DNA of 64,000 nucleotides, from contig CAVVOX010000005.1 of the NCBI GenBank assembly GCA_963749875.1, positions 124,001-188,000 of the forward strand, read 5' to 3'. Origin of the DNA: JAHQVI01 sp963749875. GTDB lineage: Bacteria; Pseudomonadota; Alphaproteobacteria; Rhizobiales; Rhodomicrobiaceae. The notes below the pieces were generated by a model. It was not told where the DNA came from, did no database searches, and saw only the letters and a program-made list of their open reading frames with translations. This document shows positions 18,746 to 27,168 of the stretch, piece by piece; position 1 is the stretch's first letter; the number at the start of each line of letters is the position of its first letter. The translations under genes were made by a program, and so were the position numbers.

Positions 18746-19695
18746 CAATAATGGCCGTCGAGCATCGCTTGTGCGGGCTTGCGGCTGTGCGGATAGAAGA
18801 GCGCGCTGGGCGCGAAGACTTTCGGCAGCGTCCAGCCGGAGGGCAGTTCGCCGGCGCCGGCGCGAAGCGCTGCGGCGTTCAGCTCGGCGGACGTGCCGGA
18901 GACGCCGTCCACCGTGGGCGGCGAGAAGATTTCCGCGCGGCCCAGCGCCGTCTCGACCACCGTATGCGGCCGGGCAAGGTCGATGAGCGTATCAAGATCG
19001 TCCAGCGCCTCGCGCCACGGCCGGCCGGAGGCGCGCGAAAGCGCCTCGATCAGCTCGGGATGATCCGTGCGCAGCTTGAAGCGAGCCGCGAGGTCGCCGG
19101 TGACGCCGAGGTCGAAGAGCTGCGCCCCGCGCTGGGCACCGCAGATCGCTGCGACATCGGCTCCTTCCCCGGCGAGCGCGTCGCCCCCGCGCAGATCGAC
19201 GCGCCCGCGCGGCAGGACCAGGCCGATCGCCTCCGGGCCGTTTGCGTCCGCCGCATCGCCGAACGCCACGGCAACCGTCTTGGGATGGATCGTCAGCCGC
19301 AGGCCCCCGCGCGCCGTCATCGCGGTGATCGCATCGGGGCGGCCGTCAATGTCGGCATCTTCGTCCGCACCGATCTCGAAAGAGGCGCAAGCGCCGTCAA
19401 TGCCGAGCACCCAGCGGCCCCACCGCCGCCGAAGCGTGCGCTCGACCATGCAGGCAATGTCGGCCAGCGACCATGGCAGGCGGTAGGCGTTGAGCGATGC
19501 CTCGGCCCGGCGCGGCGGCAAGGCATCCCAGACACGGAGCTTATAGTCCGCCTCGGCCTCCTGCCATGCCGCAACCTCCTCGCCCGTGCGCGCGCAGCCC
19601 TTGCAAAGGCCGGTCGCCTCGTCGATCTCGCAAACGCCGATGCACGGCGTCGGGACCGGCGCTGCTGCCGGCTCCATCTGCTCGGCCACGCTCAT
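18745..19695 (-). CDS. DUF1289-containing protein of unknown function in the cobalamin operon
   Basis: 316 residues. Residues about 17-60 form a DUF1289 segment with four cysteines (CIGVCEIDEATGLCKGCARTGEE), a likely small metal or Fe-S site, ending EVAAWQEA. The remaining 250 residues (LRVWDALPPRRAEA, RLPWSLADIACMVERTLRRRWGRWVLGIDGACASFE) match nothing I can name. Start ATG 19695 overlaps the cobW stop and its own stop overlaps cobN ATG, so it is translationally coupled between a metal-chaperone GTPase and the chelatase. A role in cobalt handling is inferred from that position only. Confidence 0.75.
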   Translation of the reverse strand: MSVAEQMEPAAAPVPTPCIGVCEIDEATGLCKGCARTGEEVAAWQEAEADYKLRVWDALPPRRAEASLNAYRLPWSLADIACMVERTLRRRWGRWVLGIDGACASFEIGADEDADIDGRPDAITAMTARGGLRLTIHPKTVAVAFGDAADANGPEAIGLVLPRGRVDLRGGDALAGEGADVAAICGAQRGAQLFDLGVTGDLAARFKLRTDHPELIEALSRASGRPWREALDDLDTLIDLARPHTVVETALGRAEIFSPPTVDGVSGTSAELNAAALRAGAGELPSGWTLPKVFAPSALFYPHSRKPAQAMLDGHY

Positions 19696-20735
19696 GACAC
19701 GACACCTCCGAGTTTTGCCGCGACGCGCTGGCGGTCGAGTCCCTTCAGGCCGATGATGACCAGATGTCCCCTGTCCCGCTCGTCGCCGTGCAAGGGACGG
19801 TCGAAATAGCTGTCGACACGCGGGCCGACGCCCTGAACGGCAAGGCGCATCGGCTTGTCCTCGACCGTGACGAAGCCTTTCGCGCGCAGCACCGGCATTT
19901 CCCCGGCCATCTCGATCAGCGTCTTCGACAGGCTGCGCGGATCCGCGATCGGCGGCATGGCGACGACGAAACTGTCGAAATCGTCGTGATCGTGATCCTC
20001 GCCGCCTTCCTCTTCGTGATGGGACTTGCGGCCGTCCAGATCGTCCTCGGCGCGGGCGTCGAGTCCGATCAGCACTTCGGGGGACAGCATCCCGCGCACG
20101 CTGCGCACGATCTGCGCCGCAAGACGCTTCTCGCGGCCGATGATCTCGGAGACGCGGGCGAATTCGTCGTCGTTCACCAGATCGGCCTTGTTCACCACGA
20201 TCAGATCGGCGCAGGAGAGCTGGTCCTCGAAAAGCTCGTGCAGCGGGCTTTCATGGTCTAGCTTCTCGTCCGCCACGCGCTGGGCATCGACCGCCGCCTC
20301 ATCGGAAGCGAAGCGGCCATCGGCGACTGCGCGCGCATCGATCACCGTGACCACGCCGTCCACCGTCACCCGCGCCCGCACTTCCGGCCAGTTGAAGGCG
20401 CGCACCAGCGGCTGCGGCAGCGCCAGGCCGGATGTCTCGATGACGATATGATCCGGCGCGGGATCGCGGGCGAGCAGCATTTCCATGGTCGGAATGAAAT
20501 CGTCGGCGACCGTGCAGCAGATGCAGCCATTGGCAAGCTCGACGACATCGTCACCGGCGCAGGCGTCATCTCCGCAATCGACGAGGAGCTTGCGGTCGAT
20601 GCCGACATTGCCGAACTCGTTGACGATGAGGGCGATGCGCCGTCCGCCGGCATTCTGCAGGAGATGGCGGATCAGCGTCGTCTTGCCGGCGCCGAGAAAG
20701 CCCGTAATGATGGTAGCCGGGATGCGTGGTGTCAT
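19692..20735 (-). CDS. cobW: CobW, G3E-family metal-chaperone GTPase
   Basis: 347 residues. Seen: Walker A GFLGAGKTT, the G3E metal site GCICCT (CxCC), the Walker B/E3 region IVIETSGLALPQP, and guanine specificity VVNKADL. A His/Asp/Glu-rich loop (SHHEEEGGEDHDHDD) and a C-terminal CobW_C domain follow. CobW is thought to deliver Co2+ to the aerobic chelatase, consistent with its place upstream of cobN. Start ATG 20735; the stop overlaps the DUF1289 gene. The upstream cbtA ends 181 bases away, and no separate riboswitch was seen in that gap. Confidence 0.95.
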   Translation of the reverse strand: MTPRIPATIITGFLGAGKTTLIRHLLQNAGGRRIALIVNEFGNVGIDRKLLVDCGDDACAGDDVVELANGCICCTVADDFIPTMEMLLARDPAPDHIVIETSGLALPQPLVRAFNWPEVRARVTVDGVVTVIDARAVADGRFASDEAAVDAQRVADEKLDHESPLHELFEDQLSCADLIVVNKADLVNDDEFARVSEIIGREKRLAAQIVRSVRGMLSPEVLIGLDARAEDDLDGRKSHHEEEGGEDHDHDDFDSFVVAMPPIADPRSLSKTLIEMAGEMPVLRAKGFVTVEDKPMRLAVQGVGPRVDSYFDRPLHGDERDRGHLVIIGLKGLDRQRVAAKLGGVVS

Positions 20736-20916
20736 CGTGCTCTTACCATTTATGGATGAAAGCGGTCGATCGTCGTGCGCCGCCCGCCGGCATAAAACAG
20801 TGCGAAAGCGAAGCTCCTTACACAGATCATTCGCCGGCGAGATGATGCACTTTTATTCGGACGCCAGGCCCTCATCACAGATTGTTAACCTCGGCCATCG
20901 GCCCGGAAAGGTCGGC

Positions 20917-21654
20917 CTAAGCCAGCGCCTGCCGGTTCATTCGTTGCCACAAATATCCTGCGACCGCTCCCACGAGCGCCCACGTCACGGCGTGCACGAC
21001 CAGAGATGCGGAAGCGAAATGTCCCGCGAGTTCGGCGGGAACCCTGCTGATCAGCTGATGGGGATGTGGCGCGCCGATGACATGCGGCAAAGCGATGAGA
21101 ACAACCCCGGCAATGATCGCCCAAGGAGACGAAATCCGAAGAGCGAGCCAGAGCGCAGTCCCCGTCGCCGCCACGGTGGCGATCCACCAGACTTGCCGCG
21201 CACTGAGATCGGCGGCCGCGGCGCCAGGGAGTTCCGGGGCCAGTCCCAGGCCCGGCGCGAGCCCGGTGGCGACGAATGCGGCGGCGGCCCAGATCAGCCC
21301 TGTGCGCGCCGTGATTGCCACGCCGCCGAGGATCATGGCAGACAACAGCATCAGGGCAAGGCCAAAGGCGGTGGCAATCGTGGCAACGGAGCTATAAAAT
21401 ATGCGCTCGAGTCCGTCTGCCGGCTTCCATTCCGCCGCCGCTGCGTGATCATGTTCGTGCGCGCCGACGGACGCGAGTTGCGCTCGTCTCACACTGTTCA
21501 CATTTGAGCTGCGATGAGCGCGCCCCTCATCGCTCTTCTCGTAGACCTCCGCGGCTATGATAAGTGGCGTCGTCGTAAAATGCTGCAGCAGAGCCGTCGC
21601 CGCACCTGCGGCGATGCCCGCCACGAGGCAGGCCGCCAGAATACGATTGAGCAT
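20917..21654 (-). CDS. cbtA: CbtA, cobalt transporter subunit
   Basis: 245 residues with about six membrane segments. It starts MLNRILAACLVAGIAAGAATALLQ-like, with a His-bearing loop (ASVGAHEHDHAAAAEW) near residue 70, and ends with helices containing HVIGAPHPHQLISRVP. This layout matches the CbtA family predicted for B12-regulated cobalt uptake. It follows cbtB after 9 bases, in the usual CbtB-CbtA order, behind a cobalamin riboswitch. Confidence 0.9.
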   Translation of the reverse strand: MLNRILAACLVAGIAAGAATALLQHFTTTPLIIAAEVYEKSDEGRAHRSSNVNSVRRAQLASVGAHEHDHAAAAEWKPADGLERIFYSSVATIATAFGLALMLLSAMILGGVAITARTGLIWAAAAFVATGLAPGLGLAPELPGAAAADLSARQVWWIATVAATGTALWLALRISSPWAIIAGVVLIALPHVIGAPHPHQLISRVPAELAGHFASASLVVHAVTWALVGAVAGYLWQRMNRQALA

Positions 21655-21663
21655 AGCGTCCCC

Positions 21664-21837
21664 CTAATGGCAGGGAAACGCGAACGCGTGCCGCGTATCG
21701 TGTGCCGCGTTATGTAATGTGGTGGAATGAGCAAAACCGGTTAGATAAACCAGCGTGGCGCCGAACAGAAATAGAACGATGGCCAGCGCGCGAACACTGG
21801 TGTCGCTGCCGAAAGCAGCCTTCGTCGTCGCGATCAT
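21664..21837 (-). CDS. cbtB: CbtB, small cobalt transporter subunit
   Basis: 57 residues from ATG 21837. One transmembrane helix (VRALAIVLFLFGATLVYLTG) is followed by a histidine-rich C-terminus (FAHSTTLHNAAHDTRHAF...H), the signature metal-binding tail of CbtB. The upstream GGGAGATAAAT supplies the ribosome binding site. It is the first gene after the riboswitch. Confidence 0.92.
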   Translation of the reverse strand: MIATTKAAFGSDTSVRALAIVLFLFGATLVYLTGFAHSTTLHNAAHDTRHAFAFPCH

Positions 21838-21883
21838 ATTTATCTCCCGGCCGCCCCATCGGCAGCCCTGACGGATTCTACTT

Positions 21884-22053
21884 TCCTGCGGCAGGTCTCC
21901 TGGCTTGCGTGTCATCCCGCCTGTTCTCCTTCCCGGCCAAACAGCCAGTGGATCATGAACAGGCAGTCTCCGCTTACAGTCGCGAGGGCGGCCTCGGCAT
22001 TGGTTCCCGCAATTTGGTCGAACCGCACCGTGTTCCCTTTTCATGCCCTGCGC
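21884..22053 (-). promoter_or_regulatory. Cobalamin (AdoCbl) riboswitch upstream of cbtBA
   Basis: Read on the minus strand, the conserved blocks appear in order: AAAAGGGAACACGGTGCGG, GCGACTGTAAGCGGAGA, CCACTGGCTGTTTGGCCGGG then AAGG, AGGCGGGATGAC, and the B12 box AAGCCAGGAGACCTGCC. All expected elements are present with normal spacing, ending about 47 bases before cbtB. It should repress cbtB-cbtA and probably the following cob genes when adenosylcobalamin is plentiful. Confidence 0.95.
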
Positions 22054-22172
22054 TTTGGCGCATTTGTGGGCAACCGGAGCGCTCACATTATGGACGGCTG
22101 TTTGATCTGTCAATTGCGGTCAGAATGGCTATTCTGTGCGCGGATTTGAGGTCAATATTCCGGTGACTGCCC

Positions 22173-23195
22173 ATGTTTCCCAGTCTCTCAGCCTTCCAGG
22201 AAGCCCTTCATGATTTGCCGCCGGCGAATGACGCTTGGCGCGATGCGGCACGCGCGCGACAGCGGCGGCTGACCAAGCCGGCCGGATCACTGGGGCGGCT
22301 GGAGGACTGCGCGGTCTTTCTCGCCGGCTGGGGCCGCGCGCCCGAGCCGCGGGCGGAGGCGGCGCGGGTCGTCATTTTCGCGGGCAATCACGGCGTGACC
22401 GCACGGGGCGTCAGCCCGTTCCCGCCGGAGGTGACCGAGCAGATGGTTGCGAACTTCGCCAATGGCGGGGCGGCGATCAATGCCATCGCCAGAGCCTGCA
22501 ATGTCGAGCTGGGGGTGGTGCCGCTCTCGCTCGACCGGCCGACCGGCGACATTTCCCGCGAGCCCGCAATGAGCGAGGCCGAACTGCTTGACGCGCTGAA
22601 CGCCGGTGCGAAGGTCGTCGGGCCGGAAACCGACATATTGGCCTTCGGCGAGATGGGCATCGGCAATACCACGATCGCGGCGGCGCTGGCGGCCGCGTCT
22701 CTCGGCGGAACGGGCGCGGATTGGGCCGGGCCGGGGACCGGACTCGACGGAGAAGGCGTTGCCCTCAAGGCGGCGGTGATCGACGAAGCGCTCGCTTTGC
22801 ACGAGGGCGCAGGCGAAAGTGCGACGGAAATCTTGCGCCGGCTCGGCGGGCGCGAAACGGCGGCGATCGCCGGCGCGGTTCTGGCGGCGCGCCACAAATC
22901 GATCCCCACCGTGCTCGACGGCTATGTGATGACAGCGAGCATCGCGCCGCTCTTTAAAGAGAGCCCGGCGATCGTGGACCATTGCATTGCCGGCCATTGT
23001 TCGGCGGAACCGGCGCATCGCCGGCTGCTCGACGGTCTGGGCCTGAAACCGCTGCTCGATCTCGATATGCGTCTCGGCGAAGGCACCGGCGCCACGCTTG
23101 CCATCACGATCTTGCGGGCCGCCGCCGCCGCCCACAATGACATGGCAACCTTTGCGGAGGCGCGGGTCGCCAATCGGGATGGCGGCGCATCATGA
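22173..23195 (+). CDS. cobT: Nicotinate-nucleotide--dimethylbenzimidazole phosphoribosyltransferase CobT
   Basis: 340 residues. It makes alpha-ribazole phosphate, the lower-ligand donor. Motifs: RLTKPAGSLGRLE near the N-terminus, VIFAGNHGVTARGVSPFPPEVT, GEMGIGNTTIAAAL, ARHKSIPTVLDGYV, and the catalytic glutamate in DMRLGEGTGA. Full family length. Divergent from the riboswitch-led operon; the 5' region is shared with it. The stop overlaps the cobS ATG by four bases, so cobT-cobS-cobU form a coupled operon. Confidence 0.96.
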   Translation: MFPSLSAFQEALHDLPPANDAWRDAARARQRRLTKPAGSLGRLEDCAVFLAGWGRAPEPRAEAARVVIFAGNHGVTARGVSPFPPEVTEQMVANFANGGAAINAIARACNVELGVVPLSLDRPTGDISREPAMSEAELLDALNAGAKVVGPETDILAFGEMGIGNTTIAAALAAASLGGTGADWAGPGTGLDGEGVALKAAVIDEALALHEGAGESATEILRRLGGRETAAIAGAVLAARHKSIPTVLDGYVMTASIAPLFKESPAIVDHCIAGHCSAEPAHRRLLDGLGLKPLLDLDMRLGEGTGATLAITILRAAAAAHNDMATFAEARVANRDGGAS

Positions 23196-23980
23196 AGATG
23201 CCGGATCCCGCCATATTCCGGCAGAGGGCTGAAGAGTTGGGGCTGGCTGTCGGATTGCTTACGCGCTTTCCTATGCCGGCGTTCGAGAAGCGGACCGAGG
23301 CCAGCAATGGTTCGGCCTTCTGGGCCTATCCGCTGGTCGGCGCGCTCGTCGGCCTGTGCGCGGCCGCTTCATTCGGGCTGGCGCATCTCATCGGCTTCAG
23401 CGCGACGATCTCGGCGCTCCTTGCCATAGCCACGATCCTGCTTGCCGGCGGCGCTCTACACGAAGACGGTCTCAGCGATTTCTGGGACGGTCTGGGCGGT
23501 GGCCAGTCGCGCGCCGCCAAGCTCACCATCATGCGGGACAGCCGCATCGGCACCTATGGCGCGCTCGCGCTGTTCCTGACAATCGGCTTGCAGGTCCGGT
23601 GTCTTGTCGAACTGCAATATTATTCCGGGACCGCCACGGCGGCGGCCGGCCTCATCGCGGCGGAAGCCGCCGCGCGCGGGGCGATTGCGCTGCCTGTCAT
23701 CTGCCTTGCGCCGGCCCGGCAGGACGGCATGGGGCAGCTCATGACCGAGCTTGGCCCGGTTCCCCTCGGGATCGGCTTGGCGATTGTGGTCATTCTCGCA
23801 AGCGTGCTGCTCGGCGCTCGCGGCGTGATATTGATCATCGGTGCGGCGCTCGGAGCGAGCTTCGTCTTGCTGCTCGCCTGGCGATTTCTGATGGGTTATA
23901 CCGGCGACGTTCTGGGGGCGACGGCGGTGACGGCGCGCATGGCCGCTCTTGCCGCGCTGACGCTCACGGTGACCCCATGA
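23192..23980 (+). CDS. cobS: Adenosylcobinamide-GDP ribazoletransferase CobS
   Basis: 262 residues, polytopic membrane enzyme joining AdoCbi-GDP and alpha-ribazole (phosphate) in the last assembly step. Seen: LLTRFPMP near residue 25, WAYPLVGALVGL, the metal-binding HEDGLSDFWDGLGGG, and MRDSRIGTYGALAL, all typical. Start ATG 23192 overlaps cobT and the stop overlaps cobU as ATGA. Confidence 0.95.
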   Translation: MKMPDPAIFRQRAEELGLAVGLLTRFPMPAFEKRTEASNGSAFWAYPLVGALVGLCAAASFGLAHLIGFSATISALLAIATILLAGGALHEDGLSDFWDGLGGGQSRAAKLTIMRDSRIGTYGALALFLTIGLQVRCLVELQYYSGTATAAAGLIAAEAAARGAIALPVICLAPARQDGMGQLMTELGPVPLGIGLAIVVILASVLLGARGVILIIGAALGASFVLLLAWRFLMGYTGDVLGATAVTARMAALAALTLTVTP

Positions 23981-24489
23981 GTCCGCGATCGACGCTCATC
24001 ATCGGCGGCGCGCGTTCAGGCAAGACGCAGCGCGCGCTCGCCCTCGGTGAGCCATTTGCCGAACGAGTCTATATCGCCACGGCGGAGGCGCTCGATGAGG
24101 AGATGTCGGCGCGCATCGTGCGTCACCGGGCGGAGCGCGGCGGGGCCTGGACGACACGCGAAGCGCCGCTGGATCTGCCCGGCGCGATTTCAGCGATTTC
24201 CTCGGCCGGCGCGGTGTGCGTCGTGGATTGCCTCACCCTGTGGCTGTCGAACCTGATGGGCGCCGGCGGCGACATCGACGCTGCAACGCACGCACTCTGC
24301 CGCGCCATTGAGGCGGCGCCGGCCTCACTGATCATGGTCTCGAACGAGGTGGGGCTGGGGCTGGTGCCCGAGACGGCGCTCGGCCGCGACTTCCGCGACC
24401 ATCAGGGGCGGCTGAACCAAGCCGTCGCCGCCGTGGCGGAGCGGGTCGAATTCATCGCGGCGGGCCTGCCTCTGCAGCTGAAGCCTTGA
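23977..24489 (+). CDS. cobU: Bifunctional adenosylcobinamide kinase/guanylyltransferase CobU (CobP)
   Basis: 170 residues from ATG 23977. It phosphorylates and guanylylates adenosylcobinamide. Seen: P-loop IIGGARSGKTQRAL, YIATAEALDEEM, the guanylylated histidine region RIVRHRAERGGAW, VVDCLTLWLSNLM, and SNEVGLGLVPETALGRDFRD, all diagnostic. Last gene of the cobT-cobS-cobU operon. Confidence 0.95.
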   Translation: MSPRSTLIIGGARSGKTQRALALGEPFAERVYIATAEALDEEMSARIVRHRAERGGAWTTREAPLDLPGAISAISSAGAVCVVDCLTLWLSNLMGAGGDIDAATHALCRAIEAAPASLIMVSNEVGLGLVPETALGRDFRDHQGRLNQAVAAVAERVEFIAAGLPLQLKP

Positions 24490-24772
24490 GCGCCGTTGGG
24501 TCGAGGGGATAGGCGGTGACCGATTGGGGCACGAGGGCCTGATCTGGGGTCGCTCTTCTCAGCGTGGTCAGCACGCCCGAACCGGCCTCTTGACGCTCTC
24601 GGCACTGGTCACCATAACCTTCGTGGCGGCACAAATGCCTTCGATTGGCCAGGCGCAATCCGGCCGGGTTAAAGGACGTGGATTTTGCCGCCGAACCATG
24701 TTACTCACGGGTGCCGCCATTCGCGGTCAACCGTGCGGCCGGCAACGACGTTTGCCGCTGCATATCTTCCCA
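24490..24772. other. Spacer between cobU and tRNA-Lys
   Basis: About 280 bases with no convincing gene. It presumably carries the cobU terminator and the tRNA promoter; neither stands out clearly. Confidence 0.4.
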
Positions 24773-24848
<76 letters not shown>

Positions 24849-25159
24849 AATGACCAAGTTATTTCAGGCACTTAGCAACAGAGTCTCAAACTGCAAAGGC
24901 TATGAGGCCGGTAGTGTCATCATTATGTCAACAGATGACGTGGCACCAAATTGCGCTTTTCAAGACGAATCTGATCGGGGCGGGGCGCGGTTGGCAGCTT
25001 CGGCCGCCGCGTGATTGGTGCTGATCCGAAACACACTTTTTCGGTTGATTTCGGTCAATGGCGGAAATTCGGAAGATCCATTGCTAATTTGATCCCGAGG
25101 CCGGCCTCGGAATGGAAGACGCATCAGGCTGGCCGCTCGAAGTTGAATGCGATGCAAGG

Positions 25160-25406
25160 ATGGCGATCAAGTCCCTTCTCATCGGTGTGGCCGGCGCCAT
25201 GACCATCGGCATGGCCGCTGCCCGGACCGGTTGCGAACGCCTGCAAAGACGATATTGCCAAGCTTTGCGACAACAAGAACCACGAGAACCGCGAAGTGCG
25301 GACTTGTCTGGAACGGAATGTGGAGAAGGTGTCGGAGGCATGTCGGAACGCGCTCGATACGACGGGAGGCGGACAAGGACGCGGACAGGGCCAGCGCAAT
25401 CAATGA
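25160..25406 (+). CDS. Small secreted cysteine-rich-repeat protein, frame broken between 25160 and 25236
   Basis: A signal-peptide-like start (MAIKSLLIGVAGAMTIGMAAA) is followed, one base out of frame, by NACKDDIAKLCDNKNHENRE and then VRTCLERNVEKVSEACRNAL, ending in a Gly/Gln tail at TGA 25404. The spacing C..DI.KLC then CL..N...S.AC matches the cysteine-rich repeat seen in small exported bacterial proteins. Removing one base around 25221-25235 joins the parts into roughly 80 residues. This is the only break in the window without a GANTC site nearby. The gene is easily missed because each half is short. ATG 25160 has AAGGA overlapping it, so an upstream in-frame ATG at 25112 is possible. Confidence 0.6.
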
Positions 25407-25425
25407 TGCGACGGGCGAGCGCGAA

Positions 25426-25439
25426 TTGACCCCGGTCAA
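25426..25439. promoter_or_regulatory. FNR/FixK-type palindrome candidate
   Basis: TTGACCCCGGTCAA is a perfect TTGAC-N4-GTCAA palindrome, the form bound by Crp/Fnr-family oxygen or nitric-oxide regulators in alphaproteobacteria. It lies 265 bases before the HPF/cold-shock fusion gene and just after the Cys-rich gene. Binding is inferred, not shown. Confidence 0.45.
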
Positions 25440-25703
25440 CTGACTCCCATCGAATTCTTTCAGGAACTGCCCGCCCTCGGTCGCAAAATTCCGCGTCCGG
25501 GGGCGAATTTTCTCGGGTAGGGTGAATGTCCCGCTGATCGGTGGCCGGGATTGCTGGCGCCGCTCGGACCACGACCGAGTAAGATCCGATGAAAGTCAAA
25601 ACCCTTATGGCCTTCGGACGCCACCTTGATCTGCCGCAAGGCCGGATGGACCGTTCCCGGGCAAGGTGCCGGAAAGAAATGCACCTAACGAGGAGTTCAT
25701 TCC

Positions 25704-26270
25704 ATGCATGCGCCTTTGAAGATCAGCTTCCAGAACATGGACCCGTCTCCGGCTATCGAGGCACGCATCCGGGAGAAGGCCGCAAAGCTTGAACGCTTCT
25801 CGGACCGTATTGTCGGCTGCAGCGTGACTGTCGACGTGCCGCACCGCCATAGCCACAGCGGACAGATCTACAGCGTCCGCATCGCGCTCAATGTCCCGGG
25901 CAAGGATATCTATGTCGGCCATACGGGACCGGAAAATCACGCGCATGAGGATGTGAATGTTGCGATCCGCGATGCGTTCGACGCCGCAATCCGGCTGCTC
26001 GAGGATCATGTCAGAACGATGCGCGGCGACGTAAAGACCCATATCGCACCGACCCACGGCAAGGTCGCCCGGCTGCTGGACGGCTACGGCTTCATCGAGA
26101 CCTCAGCGGGTGAGGACATTTATTTCCACCGAAACAGCGTCACCGGCGGCGGTTTCGACCAGCTTGAACCCGGGAGTGAGGTGCGCCTAGTCATCGCCGA
26201 AAGAGAGGGGGAACACGGGCCGCAGGCGAGCGCGGTCACGCCCATAGGCAAGCATCACATTGTCGATTGA
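25704..26270 (+). CDS. HPF/RaiA-type ribosome-associated protein fused to a cold-shock domain
   Basis: 188 residues. Residues 1-105 are an S30AE/HPF-like domain (PLKISFQNMDPSPAIEARIR, SVRIALNVPGKDIYVGH, HAHEDVNVAIRDAFDAAIRL). Residues about 117-180 are a cold-shock domain with RNP1-like DGYGFIE and RNP2-like DIYFHRNSV. This differs from canonical long HPF, whose extra domain is a dimerisation domain. A role in ribosome protection or RNA binding under stress is inferred. GAGGAG precedes ATG 25704. A perfect TTGAC-N4-GTCAA site 265 bases upstream suggests low-oxygen control. Confidence 0.85.
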   Translation: MHAPLKISFQNMDPSPAIEARIREKAAKLERFSDRIVGCSVTVDVPHRHSHSGQIYSVRIALNVPGKDIYVGHTGPENHAHEDVNVAIRDAFDAAIRLLEDHVRTMRGDVKTHIAPTHGKVARLLDGYGFIETSAGEDIYFHRNSVTGGGFDQLEPGSEVRLVIAEREGEHGPQASAVTPIGKHHIVD

Positions 26271-26306
26271 CACGGCGGCGAGCGAGACGATTCAGCTGCT
26301 GCGGTC

Positions 26307-26579
26307 TCATCGTGAAAACGACGAGGCGGCCGAGGCTTGGCGCTCGAACGTCGTGCGCTGGCCGGGATCGAGCCGTTCGAACGCGTCCAGCTCGATCCGC
26401 CCTCCGTCGATATCAAACGCCGTCGTCACCCCATCATGGCGGATCAGCACCGCAATGGGGCGTTTCGCGCAATAGGCCGAGAGCGAGCGCCAATATTCGC
26501 TGCAATGGACCGAGCTTTTGACAAGGGCAGCGACGGCAACGCCGCCCACGCAAATCACCCTGTCCAATCCGATGCTCAT
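26307..26579 (-). CDS. Small protein of unknown function downstream of the ytfI/ytfJ-like pair
   Basis: 90 residues from ATG 26579, which overlaps the stop of the DUF2953 gene as TGATG. The N-terminus has a short hydrophobic stretch (VICVGGVAVAALVKSS); the middle reads AKRPIAVLIRHDGVTTAFDIDG. No domain recognised. The tight coupling and same strand support a real third gene in the operon. Confidence 0.5.
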   Translation of the reverse strand: MSIGLDRVICVGGVAVAALVKSSVHCSEYWRSLSAYCAKRPIAVLIRHDGVTTAFDIDGGRIELDAFERLDPGQRTTFERQASAASSFSR

Positions 26580-27157
26580 GAGCGCGGCCCAAAGACGTAC
26601 CACGCGAAACGAGCGGCAGGGGCAATGAACGCAACCGGCGTGACGCTCAGCCTTGCAAAGACCTCGCCGGAGACGCCTGGTGTCACGAAGTCGGGTCTCA
26701 CCGCGATCGACACGACATCAGCCGTAAGCCGGGAATAAATCACCGGGGCCAGCAAGCCGACGACTTGCCCCGTGTCTGCAGGGTCGGCCAGGCCGATATC
26801 GGCATCGACGGTCAGCTGTTCGATACGGATTGGACGCAGCAAATCGGCCAGGAGGTGGGGCGCCGCGAGGATTACGCGGCGAACTCTCGCAATCGCCTGA
26901 TGAGACGTCTTCCCCCTTTCCCTTCGCCTGGGTCTGACGACTGTCTGACGGTGTTTCTCCTTTCGGCCTTGACGATCGCTATTGTGGATGACGATCGGCG
27001 GAGTCAGGCCGCCGAGGAGGCGGGCAGCGATCTTCACCCGCTGCTTTGGCGAGGAGCGCATCGTGAATTCAAGCTTCACTGGCGTCACAAGCGCCGCCAG
27101 CGCGAGCACGGCCAGAACCGCCAACGCGAAGAGAAGACCCCAGGACAAAGCTGACAT
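26576..27157 (-). CDS. DUF2953 protein (YtfI-like)
   Basis: 193 residues. An N-terminal transmembrane helix (LLFALAVLAVLALAALV) is followed by PVKLEFTMRSSPKQRVKIAARLLGG, the beta-strand start typical of DUF2953, and a C-terminal domain ending AARFAWYVFGPRS. In Bacillus, ytfI (DUF2953) lies beside ytfJ; here the same two families are adjacent (11-base gap) in a Gram-negative genome. Function unknown. Start ATG 27157. Confidence 0.72.
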   Translation of the reverse strand: MSALSWGLLFALAVLAVLALAALVTPVKLEFTMRSSPKQRVKIAARLLGGLTPPIVIHNSDRQGRKEKHRQTVVRPRRRERGKTSHQAIARVRRVILAAPHLLADLLRPIRIEQLTVDADIGLADPADTGQVVGLLAPVIYSRLTADVVSIAVRPDFVTPGVSGEVFARLSVTPVAFIAPAARFAWYVFGPRS

Positions 27158-27168
27158 GGGGGCCGTGC

